Counted from the first letter of the stretch, positions 32,964 to 41,705 are shown. The stretch is DNA of 42,614 nucleotides from Bacteroidales bacterium (GCA_017464245.1 JAFUDV010000072.1:1-42614), one strand, 5' to 3'. Notes: generated by a model from the sequence alone, not told the origin. Numbers and translations are program-made.

Positions 32964-34481
32964 ATGGCTACCTCCATCGAACGAAACGAACAGGAACTCG
33001 GACGCCGGGAATCCCTCGCGAAACTCCGCGAACTGGGCGTCAACCCCTACCCCGCCCCGCTGTACCCCATCAACACCACCACCGCGGAGATCGCGGCGGG
33101 TTTCGACCCCGAACAGGGCAATTTCGCCGACGTGTGCATCGCCGGCCGCATCATGTCCCGCCGCATCATGGGCGCGGCTTCCTTCATGGAACTGCAGGAC
33201 CATGCGGGACGCATCCAGGTCTATGTCAAGCGGGACGAGATCTGCCCCGGCGAGGACAAGACGATGTACAACACCGTGTTCAAGAAGCTGCTGGACATCG
33301 GCGACATCGTGGGCATCAAGGGCTTCGCCTTCATCACCCAGACGGGCCAGCTGTCCGTCCACGCGAAGGAGCTCACGGTCCTTTCCAAGTCGCTGCGCGT
33401 CCTTCCCATCGTGAAGACCGACGCCGACGGCACCGTCCATGACGGTTTCGCCGACCCGGAGCTCCGCTACCGCCAGCGCTATGTGGACCTCGTGGTGAAC
33501 CCGCAGGTGAAGGAGACCTTCGTCAAGCGGGCGAAGATCATCGCCACGATGCGCCGCTACTTCGACGAGGCCGGCTGCCTGGAGGTGGAAACCCCGATCC
33601 TGCAGCCCATCCCGGGCGGCGCCACGGCCCGTCCGTTCATCACGCACCACAACGCCCTGGACGTGGACATGTATCTCAGGATCGCCAACGAACTGTATCT
33701 GAAGCGCCTCATCGTGGGCGGCTTCCTCGGGGTGTACGAGTTCGCGAAGAACTTCCGCAACGAGGGCATGGACAAGACCCACAACCCGGAGTTCACCTGC
33801 GTGGAGCTGTATGTCGCCTACAAGGACTACAACTGGATGATGGACTTCACCGAGAAGATGCTCCAGCAGGTGGCCGAGGCCACGGGCGGTCTCACCAAGA
33901 CCATCGGCGGGAACGAGATCTCCTTCCAGGGACCGTTCCGCCGCCTCCCGATCCTCGACGCCATCAAGGAGTACGCCGGGGTCGATGTCAAGGGCATGGA
34001 CGAGGCGCAGCTCCGCGCAACCTGCAAGCAGCTGGGCGTGGAAGTCTCCCCGGAGATGGGCGTGGGCAAGCTTATCGACGCCATCTTCGGCGAATTCTGC
34101 GAGAAGAACCTTGTGCAGCCGACCTTCATCATCGACTATCCCGTGGAAATGTCCCCGCTCACCAAGCGCTGCCGCTACGACGACACCCTGACCGAGCGGT
34201 TCGAGCTCTTCGTCGCCGGCAAGGAACTGGCCAACGCCTACTCCGAACTCAACGACCCGGTGGACCAGCTGGAACGCTTCCAGGAGCAGGCCGCCCTCAA
34301 GAGCAAGGGCGACGACGAGGCGATGTACATCGACTACGACTTCGTCCGGGCCCTCGAATACGGCATGCCGCCCACCTCGGGCATCGGCATCGGCATCGAC
34401 CGCCTCACCATGTTCATGACCGGGGCCGAGGCCATCCAGGACGTGCTGTTCTTCCCGACGATGAGACCTGAAAAATTCTGA
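32964..34481 (+). CDS. lysS: Lysyl-tRNA synthetase, class II
   Basis: A 505-residue class II lysyl-tRNA synthetase, charging tRNA-Lys in the cytoplasm. The N-terminal OB-fold anticodon-binding domain (about 45-170) contains [19 protein letters not shown]. The catalytic domain shows the dimer-interface region (motif 1, [17 protein letters not shown]), motif 2 ([18 protein letters not shown]) and motif 3 ([15 protein letters not shown]). Length is standard (about 500). It has its own -7 box and is divergent from the OmpA-like operon. Confidence 0.98.
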   Translation: MATSIERNEQELGRRESLAKLRELGVNPYPAPLYPINTTTAEIAAGFDPEQGNFADVCIAGRIMSRRIMGAASFMELQDHAGRIQVYVKRDEICPGEDKTMYNTVFKKLLDIGDIVGIKGFAFITQTGQLSVHAKELTVLSKSLRVLPIVKTDADGTVHDGFADPELRYRQRYVDLVVNPQVKETFVKRAKIIATMRRYFDEAGCLEVETPILQPIPGGATARPFITHHNALDVDMYLRIANELYLKRLIVGGFLGVYEFAKNFRNEGMDKTHNPEFTCVELYVAYKDYNWMMDFTEKMLQQVAEATGGLTKTIGGNEISFQGPFRRLPILDAIKEYAGVDVKGMDEAQLRATCKQLGVEVSPEMGVGKLIDAIFGEFCEKNLVQPTFIIDYPVEMSPLTKRCRYDDTLTERFELFVAGKELANAYSELNDPVDQLERFQEQAALKSKGDDEAMYIDYDFVRALEYGMPPTSGIGIGIDRLTMFMTGAEAIQDVLFFPTMRPEKF

Positions 34482-34510
34482 CGATTTTTTCAAGTCTCCG
34501 ACTTTGTCTG

Positions 34511-34555
34511 AAGGGGGCTCTGCCCCCTTGCATACCCCCGGGCACCTCCGGTGCC
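34511..34555. repeat. Two small GC-rich palindromes between lysS and the methyltransferase gene
   Basis: AAGGGGGC-TCT-GCCCCCTT (34511-34529) and GGCACC-TCC-GGTGCC (34541-34555) are perfect hairpins, each with a 3-nt loop, 11 bp apart. Neither has a clear T run, so termination of lysS is possible but weak. They end 19 bp before the next start codon. Confidence 0.6.
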
Positions 34556-34574
34556 TAAACCTTCGATTCAACGT

Positions 34575-35411
34575 ATGAGGATAGAGACCGTCACATCGGC
34601 ACAGAATCCGAAAATCAAGAATCTGCTCCTGCTGCAGGAGAAATCCAGGGCGCGGCGGGAGCAGGGTCTTTTCGTGGTGGAGGGCCGACGGGAGCTGGAG
34701 CACTGCCTTGAGGCGGGCTTCACCGTCCGGACGGTCTTCGTCTGTCCGGACCTGGCCGCTCCGGAGGGGATAGGCCTTCCGGGGGCATCGACCTTATTTT
34801 TAGCCCCCGGAAGGCCTATTCCCTCCGGGGACATCCCGCTCATCGTCGAGATTCCCGAGGCGCTGTACCGGAAGGTGGCGTACCGGGAGAGCACGGAAGG
34901 CATTATCGCCGAGGTGGAGTGCCGGAACATCGGCCTGGAAGACCTGGACCTGCCGGAGCATCCGCTCGTCGTGGTGCTGGAATCGGTGGAGAAGCCGGGA
35001 AACCTGGGTGCCGTGCTCCGCAGCGCGGACGCCGCCCGGGCCGATGCGGTCATCGTCTGCGACCCGCTGACGGACCTGTGGAACCCGAACCTCGTCCGCG
35101 CGAGCCTCGGCGGCATCTTCACGGTGCCGACGGTCGCCGCGACATCGGAGGAGACCATCGCCTGGCTCCGGGCCCATGGCATCCGCATCCTCACCGCCCA
35201 GCTGCAGGATTCCTCCTGGTACTATGACGTGGACATGACCGTGGGCACGGCCCTGGTGATGGGCACGGAATCCACCGGCCTCACGGACATCTGGCGCCGG
35301 GCTGCCGACGCCCACATCCGCATCCCCATGCTCGGCCGGCTGGACAGCCTCAACGTCTCCGTCTCCGCCGCCATCCTCCTGTTCGAGGCCGTCCGGCAGC
35401 GGAACGCCTGA
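34575..35411 (+). CDS. TrmH/SpoU-family RNA 2'-O-methyltransferase with palindromic insert
   Basis: A 278-residue SPOUT methyltransferase that uses S-adenosylmethionine to methylate a ribose 2'-OH in rRNA or tRNA. The N-terminal substrate-binding domain (about 10-100) has QNPKIKNLLLLQEKSRARR and FVVEGRRELEHC. The catalytic domain holds the three SpoU motifs: NLGAVLRSADA, VMGTESTGL and SLNVSVSAAILLFEA. Residues 63-85 are encoded by a long inverted repeat (34761-34828) and have no counterpart in family members I remember; the reading frame stays open. The ATG at 34575 gives the usual family N terminus. Confidence 0.9.
   Translation: MRIETVTSAQNPKIKNLLLLQEKSRARREQGLFVVEGRRELEHCLEAGFTVRTVFVCPDLAAPEGIGLPGASTLFLAPGRPIPSGDIPLIVEIPEALYRKVAYRESTEGIIAEVECRNIGLEDLDLPEHPLVVVLESVEKPGNLGAVLRSADAARADAVIVCDPLTDLWNPNLVRASLGGIFTVPTVAATSEETIAWLRAHGIRILTAQLQDSSWYYDVDMTVGTALVMGTESTGLTDIWRRAADAHIRIPMLGRLDSLNVSVSAAILLFEAVRQRNA
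34761..34828. repeat. 26-bp inverted repeat inserted in a coding sequence
   Basis: The left arm (34761-34786, opening CCGGAGGGGATAGG) pairs with the right arm (34803-34828) over 26 bp with one mismatch, which is a G-U pair in RNA; the loop is 16 nt and A/T-rich. The element supplies residues 63-85 of the methyltransferase. Read in reverse complement it encodes nearly the same peptide (PEGIGLPGA ... APGRPIPSG), so either orientation stays open. This resembles palindromic elements that insert in genes in frame, such as those of Rickettsia. Confidence 0.8.
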
Positions 35412-35470
35412 CCCTTTCGCACCTGTGGGTCCAACGGCCGGACCGACAGATACGTTTCCCCCTGCAAAAT

Positions 35471-35505
35471 GCTCCCGTGAGTCCTGGATCCGGACCCACG
35501 GGAGC
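35471..35505 (-). terminator. Terminator of ssb, shared by convergent genes
   Basis: GCTCCCGTG (35471-35479) pairs with CACGGGAGC (35497-35505), with a smaller inner stem GTCC/GGAC. On the minus strand it is followed by ATTTTGC, 24 bp beyond the ssb stop. An upstream GTGGGTCC (35425-35432) is complementary to 35492-35499, so an alternative fold is possible. Confidence 0.65.
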
Positions 35506-35528
35506 AATCTTCTAGCACGGTGATACCG

Positions 35529-36086
35529 CTAAAACGGGAGATCGTCCTCCGCACCGGCGTCGGAAGCGGAGGGCTGGGCCTGCGGAGCGGGCGCCTGGTA
35601 GGGCGTCGAAGGCTGTGCGGGCGCGGCCGGCTGCTGATAGGACTGCTGGGGGCGGGACTGGTAGCCGGGACCGGCATAGCCGCCCTGCTGGCCGCCGTAG
35701 CCGTTGCCGGAGCCCTGTCCGTCACCTTCCCGGTCGGGACGGCGGCCGAGGAGCTGGATGTTGTCGGCCTGGATTTCGGTGGTGTAGCGCTTGTTGCCGG
35801 TCTGGTCGGTCCACTGGCGGGTGCGGAGGCGGCCCTCCACGTAAATCTGGCTGCCGCGGTGGACGAAGCGTTCCACGAGGTCCGCGGAACTGCGCCAGGC
35901 GACGATGTTGTGCCATTCCGTGTTCTCCCGCGTTTCGCCGTTGCGGTCGCGGTAGCGCTCGGTGGTGGCCAGGCGGAAAGAGGCCACCTTGGCATTGCCC
36001 TGAGGGCCCTGGGGATTGGAGTCGAGGTAACGGATTTCAGGGTCGTTTCCAACGTTACCGATGAGCATGACTTTATTGAGTGCCAT
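35529..36086 (-). CDS. ssb: Single-stranded DNA-binding protein
   Basis: A 185-residue SSB. The N-terminal OB fold (about 1-115) starts with MALNKVMLIGNVGNDPEIR and contains EWHNIVAW and GSQIYVEGRLRTRQW. The C-terminal tail is low-complexity (Gly, Gln, Pro, Ala) and ends in the acidic tip AEDDLPF, which recruits repair and replication partners. The start is the ATG at 36086; longer versions run into aroE. It is 23 bp downstream of aroE, so probably co-transcribed. Confidence 0.97.
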   Translation of the reverse strand: MALNKVMLIGNVGNDPEIRYLDSNPQGPQGNAKVASFRLATTERYRDRNGETRENTEWHNIVAWRSSADLVERFVHRGSQIYVEGRLRTRQWTDQTGNKRYTTEIQADNIQLLGRRPDREGDGQGSGNGYGGQQGGYAGPGYQSRPQQSYQQPAAPAQPSTPYQAPAPQAQPSASDAGAEDDLPF

Positions 36087-36109
36087 AGTACAGAAATATT
36101 TAATGCAAG

Positions 36110-36832
36110 TTAGCAAAAAATCCGGAACATTGCATCGGTGTCCGGGTTTTCTCGGGTGAAAATCGCATAGCCCGCGACGGCCTGGTACAGCAGCCAGCGG
36201 AGACCGGAAATGTAGGCCCGGCCCCGTCCTGCGAGCACCGGCGCACGGTAATTGGCCTCCAGGATCACGGCCTCCGGGAAGTCCGGGAAACCCTGGACGG
36301 GCCCGGGCACCGTATAGACGACCAGGTCGGGCGAGAGCGTGGCCAGTGTCCCGAAAGGAACCCATCCGCAGCCCAGCATGCCGGCCAGTTCCGACGCGCG
36401 CTCGGGCGTGCGGTTCGCGAGCGTCACCCGACATCCCAGCTGCAGGGCGGCGACGGCCGCGGCGCGGCCTGCACCCCCGCACCCGACCACGAGCGCATCC
36501 GACACCGGCAGCCCCGTTTCACGGACGGCGAGGACGACTCCGTCCACGTCGGTGTTGTAACCGGCGATGCCCTCCTCCGTCTTCACGGCGAGGTTCACGG
36601 CCCCGCAAAGCCGGGCGGTCTCCGAGAGCCGGTCCACGGTGCGGAAAGCCTCCTGCTTGAAGGGTGCGGTCACATTGACCCCCGCGTATCCGTCCAGGAA
36701 ACGCTGCCAAAGGTCCTGGAAACAAGGACCTTCCAAGAGATCATAGGCATACCGGCCGCCGTAGGCGGCCTCGAAGAGCCGGGGACTCAGGGAGCCGGCG
36801 GCGGGATTACCGATCAGGGCGAAACGTTTCAC
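36110..36832 (-). CDS. aroE: Shikimate dehydrogenase
   Basis: A 240-residue NADP-dependent shikimate dehydrogenase (3-dehydroshikimate to shikimate, aromatic amino acid pathway). Substrate-binding and catalytic motifs are present: SLSP near residue 15, NVTAPFK with the catalytic lysine, GAVN, and YNTDVDG with the catalytic aspartate. The nucleotide-binding loop is GCGGAGRAAA. It is shorter than the E. coli enzyme (272), as I recall for Bacteroidales. It starts with GTG overlapping the upstream stop (GTGA), so it is translationally coupled to the membrane protein gene. Confidence 0.95.
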   Translation of the reverse strand: MKRFALIGNPAAGSLSPRLFEAAYGGRYAYDLLEGPCFQDLWQRFLDGYAGVNVTAPFKQEAFRTVDRLSETARLCGAVNLAVKTEEGIAGYNTDVDGVVLAVRETGLPVSDALVVGCGGAGRAAAVAALQLGCRVTLANRTPERASELAGMLGCGWVPFGTLATLSPDLVVYTVPGPVQGFPDFPEAVILEANYRAPVLAGRGRAYISGLRWLLYQAVAGYAIFTRENPDTDAMFRIFC

Positions 36833-37878
36833 GGGCGGCGGAAAAAGGATTCATAAACATAGGAAGCCCCGCCGAGGATGATGTCGGTAAGGACCTGTGA
36901 TTCGTGCGAGAGGGTGGCAAAGACGATGCCCACGCCGAACGGCACGCCATACAGGCTGGAAAGGGCGCCGGCGACAACCGTATGGAAGGCGCCGAAACCG
37001 CCCGGGACGGGAACGACCGAGCTCAGGGCGCCGGCGAACATGAGGAACAGCGCGTCGCTCATTCCCATCGCGTTCAGTTTGTCCACGGCGGCGGCGAAAT
37101 CGGGGCTCAGCCCCGTCGTGTCGATTCCCTGCAGGGACCACAGGATGCTGGCGCTCATCAGCCAGTACATGCACCAGATGACGACGGTGTAAACGACGAA
37201 CAGCCACCCGTGACGCATGTGCAGGCAGGAGGCGATCCCGTCCCCGAGTCCCCGGATCCAGCCCCAGACCTTGCCCCAGATACGGCCGCGGTTCCGCAGC
37301 TTCCAGCACAGGAAGAGGAATCCGCCGCCGGCGAGGACCAGCAGGACGACGACCCACCAGAGACCCGCCTTGTCGGCGAGGCCGGGGAAGAACGTCTCCC
37401 GGAAATAGCTGCCGAACCGGCTCCACATCACGGAAAGGACGAGGACCATGACCAGCACGAGGGTAACGGCGTCCCATACGCGGTCCACGAGGACCGTGCC
37501 GATGACCTTGTCCAGCGTCGCGAGCCGGCGTCCTTCGCCGTCGCGTCCGGAATTCTTCGTCACCAGGGCGCCCCGGGCCAGTTCACCGGCACGCGGGACC
37601 ACAAGGTTCACGACCATGCAGACGTTATAGGCGTCGAAACAGGTGACCCGGGACGTGGAAGGGTCGATGGGAAGCAGCTGCATCCGCCAGCGCAGGGCGC
37701 GGAACCACAGGGCGATGCCGCCGAACACCATGGAGAGGACGACGTATTCCCAGTGGCAGCTTCGGAGCGCCGTGGCGAAGTCTTTCCAGTTCACGCTCCG
37801 GAAGGAGAAGTACAGCAGGGCCGTGGCGACCCCGATCCACAGGATGTATTGGAGGATTCTTTTCGATTTCTTGTCCAT
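36829..37878 (-). CDS. LPG-synthase-like integral membrane protein (UPF0104/AglD type)
   Basis: A 349-residue protein with about eight membrane helices of the lysylphosphatidylglycerol-synthase transmembrane (YbhN/AglD/UPF0104) family. The family-typical stretches LWFRALRWRMQLLP near residue 55, VPRAGELARGALV near 95 and VPVPGGFGAFHTVVAGAL near the C terminus are present. There is no aminoacyl-transfer domain, so it is not MprF; a lipid or polyprenyl-linked sugar flippase role is plausible but unproven. The ATG at 37878 is chosen over GTG 37887, which lies inside the -7 box (TAACTTTG, minus strand, 37887-37894). Confidence 0.8.
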   Translation of the reverse strand: MDKKSKRILQYILWIGVATALLYFSFRSVNWKDFATALRSCHWEYVVLSMVFGGIALWFRALRWRMQLLPIDPSTSRVTCFDAYNVCMVVNLVVPRAGELARGALVTKNSGRDGEGRRLATLDKVIGTVLVDRVWDAVTLVLVMVLVLSVMWSRFGSYFRETFFPGLADKAGLWWVVVLLVLAGGGFLFLCWKLRNRGRIWGKVWGWIRGLGDGIASCLHMRHGWLFVVYTVVIWCMYWLMSASILWSLQGIDTTGLSPDFAAAVDKLNAMGMSDALFLMFAGALSSVVPVPGGFGAFHTVVAGALSSLYGVPFGVGIVFATLSHESQVLTDIILGGASYVYESFFRRP

Positions 37879-37886
37879 TGCGCCCA

Positions 37887-37894
37887 CAAAGTTA
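37887..37894 (-). promoter_or_regulatory. -7 box for the membrane protein-aroE-ssb operon
   Basis: On the minus strand this reads TAACTTTG, full consensus, ending 8 bp before the ATG, so the transcript should be nearly leaderless. No standard -33 is seen. Confidence 0.55.
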
Positions 37895-37917
37895 GTGGAA
37901 AATCCCCAAATATTGTA

Positions 37918-37925
37918 TAAATTTG
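37918..37925 (+). promoter_or_regulatory. -7 box for the PfkB kinase operon
   Basis: TAAATTTG, full match to TAnnTTTG, 30 bp before the ATG at 37956. The divergent box lies only 23 bp away. Confidence 0.55.
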
Positions 37926-37955
37926 TAGGTTACTAACTGAAACCGCCCAAAGACG

Positions 37956-38951
37956 ATGAAATCCATCCTTGGCATCGGCAACGCCCTGACCGACATCCTC
38001 GCCGTCCTCCCGGACGACACGCTCCTGAAGAAGTACCACCTTCCGCTGGGGAGCATGCAGCATGTGGACATGGAGACGGGCGACCGCATCTGGGAGGCCC
38101 TGAAGGAGTATGGGGTGAAGTACGTCCCCGGCGGGTCGGCGGCGAACACCGTCACCTGCACCGCCATCTTCGGGATGCCGTCCGGATACATCGGCAAGAT
38201 CGGCAACGACGACCTGGGGAACCTGTTCAAGAGTACGATGGAGCAGTACGGTGTCCGCGCCCAGATGCTCTACGGCACCAAGTCCAGCGGGCGCTGCATG
38301 GTCTTCATCACCGGGGCCAATGCGGAGCGCACTTTCGCGGACTACATGGGTGCCACCCTCGAGATGGGCCCCGACGACCTCGTCCCGGAAATGTTCGAGG
38401 GCTACGACTATTTCCACATCGAGGGCTACCTGGTCCAGAACCAGGACCTCATCGCGAAGGCGGCCCGCCTGGCGAAAGCCGCCGGATGCATCATCTCCAT
38501 CGACATGGCCTCCTACAACGTCGTGGAGAGCAACGACGCCTTCTTCCACAACCTCGTGGAGAACTACGTGGACATCGTCTTCGCCAACGAGTCCGAGGCC
38601 AAGGCCTTCACCAAGCGGGACCCCCGCGAGGCCCTGGACGAAATCGCCAAGGTCTGCGACATCGCCGTCGTGAAAGTGGGCAAGGACGGGTCCATGGTCA
38701 AGTCCGGAGACGAATACCACTTCATCGAGCCCTGGCCGGCCACGCCCGTGGACGCCACCGGCGCCGGGGACACCTACGCCGCCGGCTTCCTGTACGCCCA
38801 TTCGCTGGGGATGCCGCTCCGCGTATGCGGGGAAATCGGCTCCATCATCGCCGCGAAGGTGGTGGAAGTCATCGGCACCAAGATCGACATTCCCCGCTGG
38901 CGCGCCGCCAAGCAGGAAATCCGCGAACTGATCGCGGCCAATACGAAATAG
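37956..38951 (+). CDS. PfkB-family sugar or nucleoside kinase (adenosine kinase-like)
   Basis: A 331-residue PfkB/ribokinase-family kinase. The N terminus has GIGNALTDI and the substrate-binding GGSAANT; the C terminus has the catalytic and anion-hole signature DATGAGDTYAAGF. FHIEGYLV and the overall pattern resemble Bacteroidota proteins annotated as adenosine kinase, so phosphorylation of adenosine or a related nucleoside is the best guess; a ribokinase-like sugar substrate is possible. It is first in an operon with a DUF6913-like protein (3 bp gap), a small membrane protein and possibly a lipoprotein hydrolase. Confidence 0.9.
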   Translation: MKSILGIGNALTDILAVLPDDTLLKKYHLPLGSMQHVDMETGDRIWEALKEYGVKYVPGGSAANTVTCTAIFGMPSGYIGKIGNDDLGNLFKSTMEQYGVRAQMLYGTKSSGRCMVFITGANAERTFADYMGATLEMGPDDLVPEMFEGYDYFHIEGYLVQNQDLIAKAARLAKAAGCIISIDMASYNVVESNDAFFHNLVENYVDIVFANESEAKAFTKRDPREALDEIAKVCDIAVVKVGKDGSMVKSGDEYHFIEPWPATPVDATGAGDTYAAGFLYAHSLGMPLRVCGEIGSIIAAKVVEVIGTKIDIPRWRAAKQEIRELIAANTK

Positions 38952-38954
38952 ACT

Positions 38955-39488
38955 ATGCTGGAACCGGTCAAAGATATGCTCAGGCGCCAGAGCCTGAAGA
39001 AGAACGCCTCCACCGAGCCCACGGGGTTCGTCCCGCTGGACAAGATCCACTCGGCCGTTGCGTTCATCGACGTGGAGGACACTTCGTTCAACGAATGCAA
39101 GAACGCCCTGATGATCTTCTTCCGCGAGCACAACATCAAGGGGGACATCTTCTTCTTCGACTTCCGGAAACTCACCGAAGGCGAGCGGCTCATCACCAGC
39201 ATCACCACCACCGTCCTCAAGAAGGACCTCAACTGGTTCGGGAAGCCTTCCCACGAGAAAGTCTCGCTGATGCTGGGCGGCGAGCCGGACCTGTTCATCT
39301 CGCTCCTCACCACCACCGACTATCCGCTGGAATTCATGGCCAAGTGCTCCCGCGCGCGGTTCAAGATCGGCCGTGTCCAGCTGCCCGGAGACACCTTCGA
39401 CCTGGTAATCAAGGATCCGGAGGATCGCAAGTACAGCGAAGCCGAGGTCTTCAAGGAGCTGATGAAGTTCATGGACAAGATCCGATGA
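38955..39488 (+). CDS. DUF6913-like conserved Bacteroidota protein
   Basis: A 177-residue soluble protein with no signal peptide or membrane segment. It shows mixed alpha/beta character (IKGDIFFFDFRKLTEGERL, LGGEPDLFISL) and few cysteines. It resembles a conserved Bacteroidota family (DUF6913, from memory) with no established function. It lies between the PfkB kinase and a small membrane protein whose ATG overlaps its stop codon (ATGA), so all three are co-translated. Confidence 0.65.
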   Translation: MLEPVKDMLRRQSLKKNASTEPTGFVPLDKIHSAVAFIDVEDTSFNECKNALMIFFREHNIKGDIFFFDFRKLTEGERLITSITTTVLKKDLNWFGKPSHEKVSLMLGGEPDLFISLLTTTDYPLEFMAKCSRARFKIGRVQLPGDTFDLVIKDPEDRKYSEAEVFKELMKFMDKIR

Positions 39489-39958
39489 AGAAATACCTCA
39501 TCGTCTTCCTCATCTCCATGGTTCCGCTCATCGAACTGCGCGGAGCCATTCCGTATGCCGTAGGCTTCGGGCTGCCCATCGTCCCTTCCATCATCATCGC
39601 CGTGGTGGGCAACATGATCCCGGTCCCCTTCATCTTCCTCTTCGCCCGACGTATCCTGGAGTGGGGAAAGGACAAGCGCTGGATCGGCGGCTTCTTCACC
39701 TGGTGCCTGGAAAAGGGCGAGAAAGGCGGACGGAAGCTGGAGGAAAAGGCCGGACGGGGGCTGTATGTCGCCCTCCTGCTGTTCGTGGGCATTCCCCTGC
39801 CGGGGACGGGCGCCTGGACGGGCACCCTGGCAGCGAGCCTGCTGGACATGGACTTCAAGAAAAGCGTACTGTCCGTGCTGGGCGGCGTCCTCCTGGCCGG
39901 AGCCATCATGCTCCTGGCCTCGCTGGGCGTGTTCGGCGCCATCTCATTCCTGAAATAA
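39485..39958 (+). CDS. Small multidrug export-like membrane protein (COG2426 type)
   Basis: A 157-residue inner-membrane protein with about four to five hydrophobic segments. The motifs VPLIELRGAIPYAV near the N terminus and GIPLPGTGAWTGTLAASLL in the C-terminal half identify the COG2426/Sm_multidrug_ex family, which is conserved but poorly understood despite its name. The ATG overlaps the preceding stop by 4 bp. Confidence 0.85.
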   Translation: MKKYLIVFLISMVPLIELRGAIPYAVGFGLPIVPSIIIAVVGNMIPVPFIFLFARRILEWGKDKRWIGGFFTWCLEKGEKGGRKLEEKAGRGLYVALLLFVGIPLPGTGAWTGTLAASLLDMDFKKSVLSVLGGVLLAGAIMLLASLGVFGAISFLK

Positions 39959-39972
39959 CCATTCACAAGACT

Positions 39973-40947
39973 ATGACACTGAAACGATTCATCCTCTGGA
40001 GCGCCTCGCTCCTCCTCGCGGCGAACTGCCTCACCGGCTGCCTCGCCGGCAAATTCATGTCCAACTACGCCCTCAAGCCCGCCACCCACGGCGAGGCTGA
40101 CATGGAACGCACCCGCGCCAAGGCCGACTCCCTGGCCCCGGGCGTCATGGCCTGGTACGACGACCTGCGCGAAAAGGGCATTTTCAAGGACATCAACCGC
40201 ACGGACGAGGAAGGCTACAACCTCCACGCCGTCTATGCCCCCGCCAAGGACCCGGAGCATGCCCGCGGCACCGCCGTCGTCGTCCATGGCTACACGGACA
40301 ACCACCTGGTGTTCATGTACCTCGTCCGCATGTACCGCGACGAGTTCAACTACAACGTGATGGTCCCCGACCTCCAGTTCTTCGGCTATTCCGAGGGAAA
40401 GGCCGCCCAGATGGGCTGGCTGGACCGCCTGGACGTGGAGATGTGGGCCGAGCTCGCCCATGACATCTTCAAGAACGACTTCACGGTCCTCCACGGCGTG
40501 TCGATGGGTGCCGCGACCGTCATGATGGCGAGCGGCGACAACCTGCCCTCCTATATCCGCGCCTTCGTCGAGGACTGCGGCTACAGTTCCGCCTGGGACC
40601 AGTTCGCGCACAATCTGAAGGACAGCTTCCACCTGCCCACGTTCCCGATCCTGAACAGCGCCAGCATCGTCACGAAGCGCCGCTACGGCTGGGGCTTCAA
40701 GGAGGCTTCCTCCGTGGACCAGCTAGCCAAGTGCGACCGCCCGATGCTCTTCATCCACGGCGACGCCGACGACTTCGTTCCCATCGACCACCTGTACAAG
40801 AACTACGAAGCGAAAAAGAACGGCTACAAGGAACTGTACATCGTCAAGGACGCCGTCCACGCCAACTCCTACGCCAAGGATCCCGCCATGTACACCTGGC
40901 GGGTGAAGTACTTCCTGGACCGTGTCCAGGACGGCACGATCAAGTAA
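39973..40947 (+). CDS. Lipoprotein alpha/beta hydrolase
   Basis: A 324-residue serine hydrolase with a lipoprotein signal (lipobox LTGC, Cys23), so exported and membrane-anchored. The alpha/beta-hydrolase triad is visible: oxyanion motif VVVHGYTDN, nucleophile serine in HGVSMGAA, aspartate in HGDADDFVP, histidine in DAVHANSY. Esterase, lipase or peptidase activity on a periplasmic substrate is possible; the family is similar to Bacteroidota proteins annotated alpha/beta hydrolase or BAAT-like. It follows the small membrane protein by 14 bp and may share its transcript. It converges on exonuclease III with only 14 bp between stops and no terminator. Confidence 0.87.
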   Translation: MTLKRFILWSASLLLAANCLTGCLAGKFMSNYALKPATHGEADMERTRAKADSLAPGVMAWYDDLREKGIFKDINRTDEEGYNLHAVYAPAKDPEHARGTAVVVHGYTDNHLVFMYLVRMYRDEFNYNVMVPDLQFFGYSEGKAAQMGWLDRLDVEMWAELAHDIFKNDFTVLHGVSMGAATVMMASGDNLPSYIRAFVEDCGYSSAWDQFAHNLKDSFHLPTFPILNSASIVTKRRYGWGFKEASSVDQLAKCDRPMLFIHGDADDFVPIDHLYKNYEAKKNGYKELYIVKDAVHANSYAKDPAMYTWRVKYFLDRVQDGTIK

Positions 40948-40961
40948 GCATTTTGTATGGA

Positions 40962-41705
40962 TCAGGCCAGCACCAGTTCCACCGGGCAGTGGTCCGATCC
41001 GAAGACTTCGTTGTGGATCTCCGTGGAGACGATGCGGTCTTTCAGCGCTTCTGAAACCACGAAGTAGTCGATGCGCCAGCCGGCGTTGTTCGCCCGGGCG
41101 TTGAACCGGTAGGACCACCAGGAATACTTGACTTCGCCGGGGTGCTGGAAACGCCAGGAGTCGATGAAGCCGGCGCCGAGAAGGTTGCCGAACTGCGCCC
41201 GCTCCTCGTCGGTGAAACCGGCGTTGCGGCGGTTGGAGGCGGGATTCTTGATGTCGATCTCCTCGTGGGCGACATTCAGGTCGCCGCAGAAGACGACGGG
41301 CTTGGGAAGGCCGCTGAGGTAGGCGCGCATGTCGTCCTCCCAGCGCATGCGGTATTCCAGGCGCCGGAGGCCGTCCTGGGAGTTGGGCACATAGGCGCAC
41401 ACCAGGAAGAAGTCCGGATACTCCAGCGTAATCACACGCCCCTCATGGTCGTGCTCGCCCACGCCGATGCCGTACCGCACGGACAGCGGATCATGCTTCG
41501 TATAGACGGCGGTACCGGAATAGCCCTTCTTCTCCGCATAGTTCCAGAAGGAGCGGTAACCGGGGAATTCCAGGTCGATCTGCCCGGCCTGCAGCTTGGT
41601 TTCCTGCAGGCATACGAAATCGGCGTCCAGGGCCGCGAACACATCGGCAAACCCCTTCCCTGCCACGGCCCTCAGGCCGTTCACGTTCCAGGATATGAAT
41701 TTCAT
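40962..41705 (-). CDS. xth: Exodeoxyribonuclease III (AP endonuclease)
   Basis: A 247-residue exonuclease III/AP endonuclease of base-excision repair. All core motifs are present: ISWNVNGLRA, LQETKLQ (metal-binding glutamate), YVPNSQ, GDLNVAHEEIDIKNP, WRIDYF and the catalytic GSDHCPV. The ATG at 41705 is chosen because MKFISWNVNG is the family N terminus. Its leader is formed by a repeat-like sequence (41706-41734), and cysS lies upstream with 32 bp between. Confidence 0.96.
   Translation of the reverse strand: MKFISWNVNGLRAVAGKGFADVFAALDADFVCLQETKLQAGQIDLEFPGYRSFWNYAEKKGYSGTAVYTKHDPLSVRYGIGVGEHDHEGRVITLEYPDFFLVCAYVPNSQDGLRRLEYRMRWEDDMRAYLSGLPKPVVFCGDLNVAHEEIDIKNPASNRRNAGFTDEERAQFGNLLGAGFIDSWRFQHPGEVKYSWWSYRFNARANNAGWRIDYFVVSEALKDRIVSTEIHNEVFGSDHCPVELVLA

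Noticed and set aside
35425-35505. Alternative pairing of GTGGGTCC and GGACCCAC as a riboswitch-like switch
   Set aside because: The segment lies downstream of both convergent genes, so it has no gene to control; a terminator explains it.
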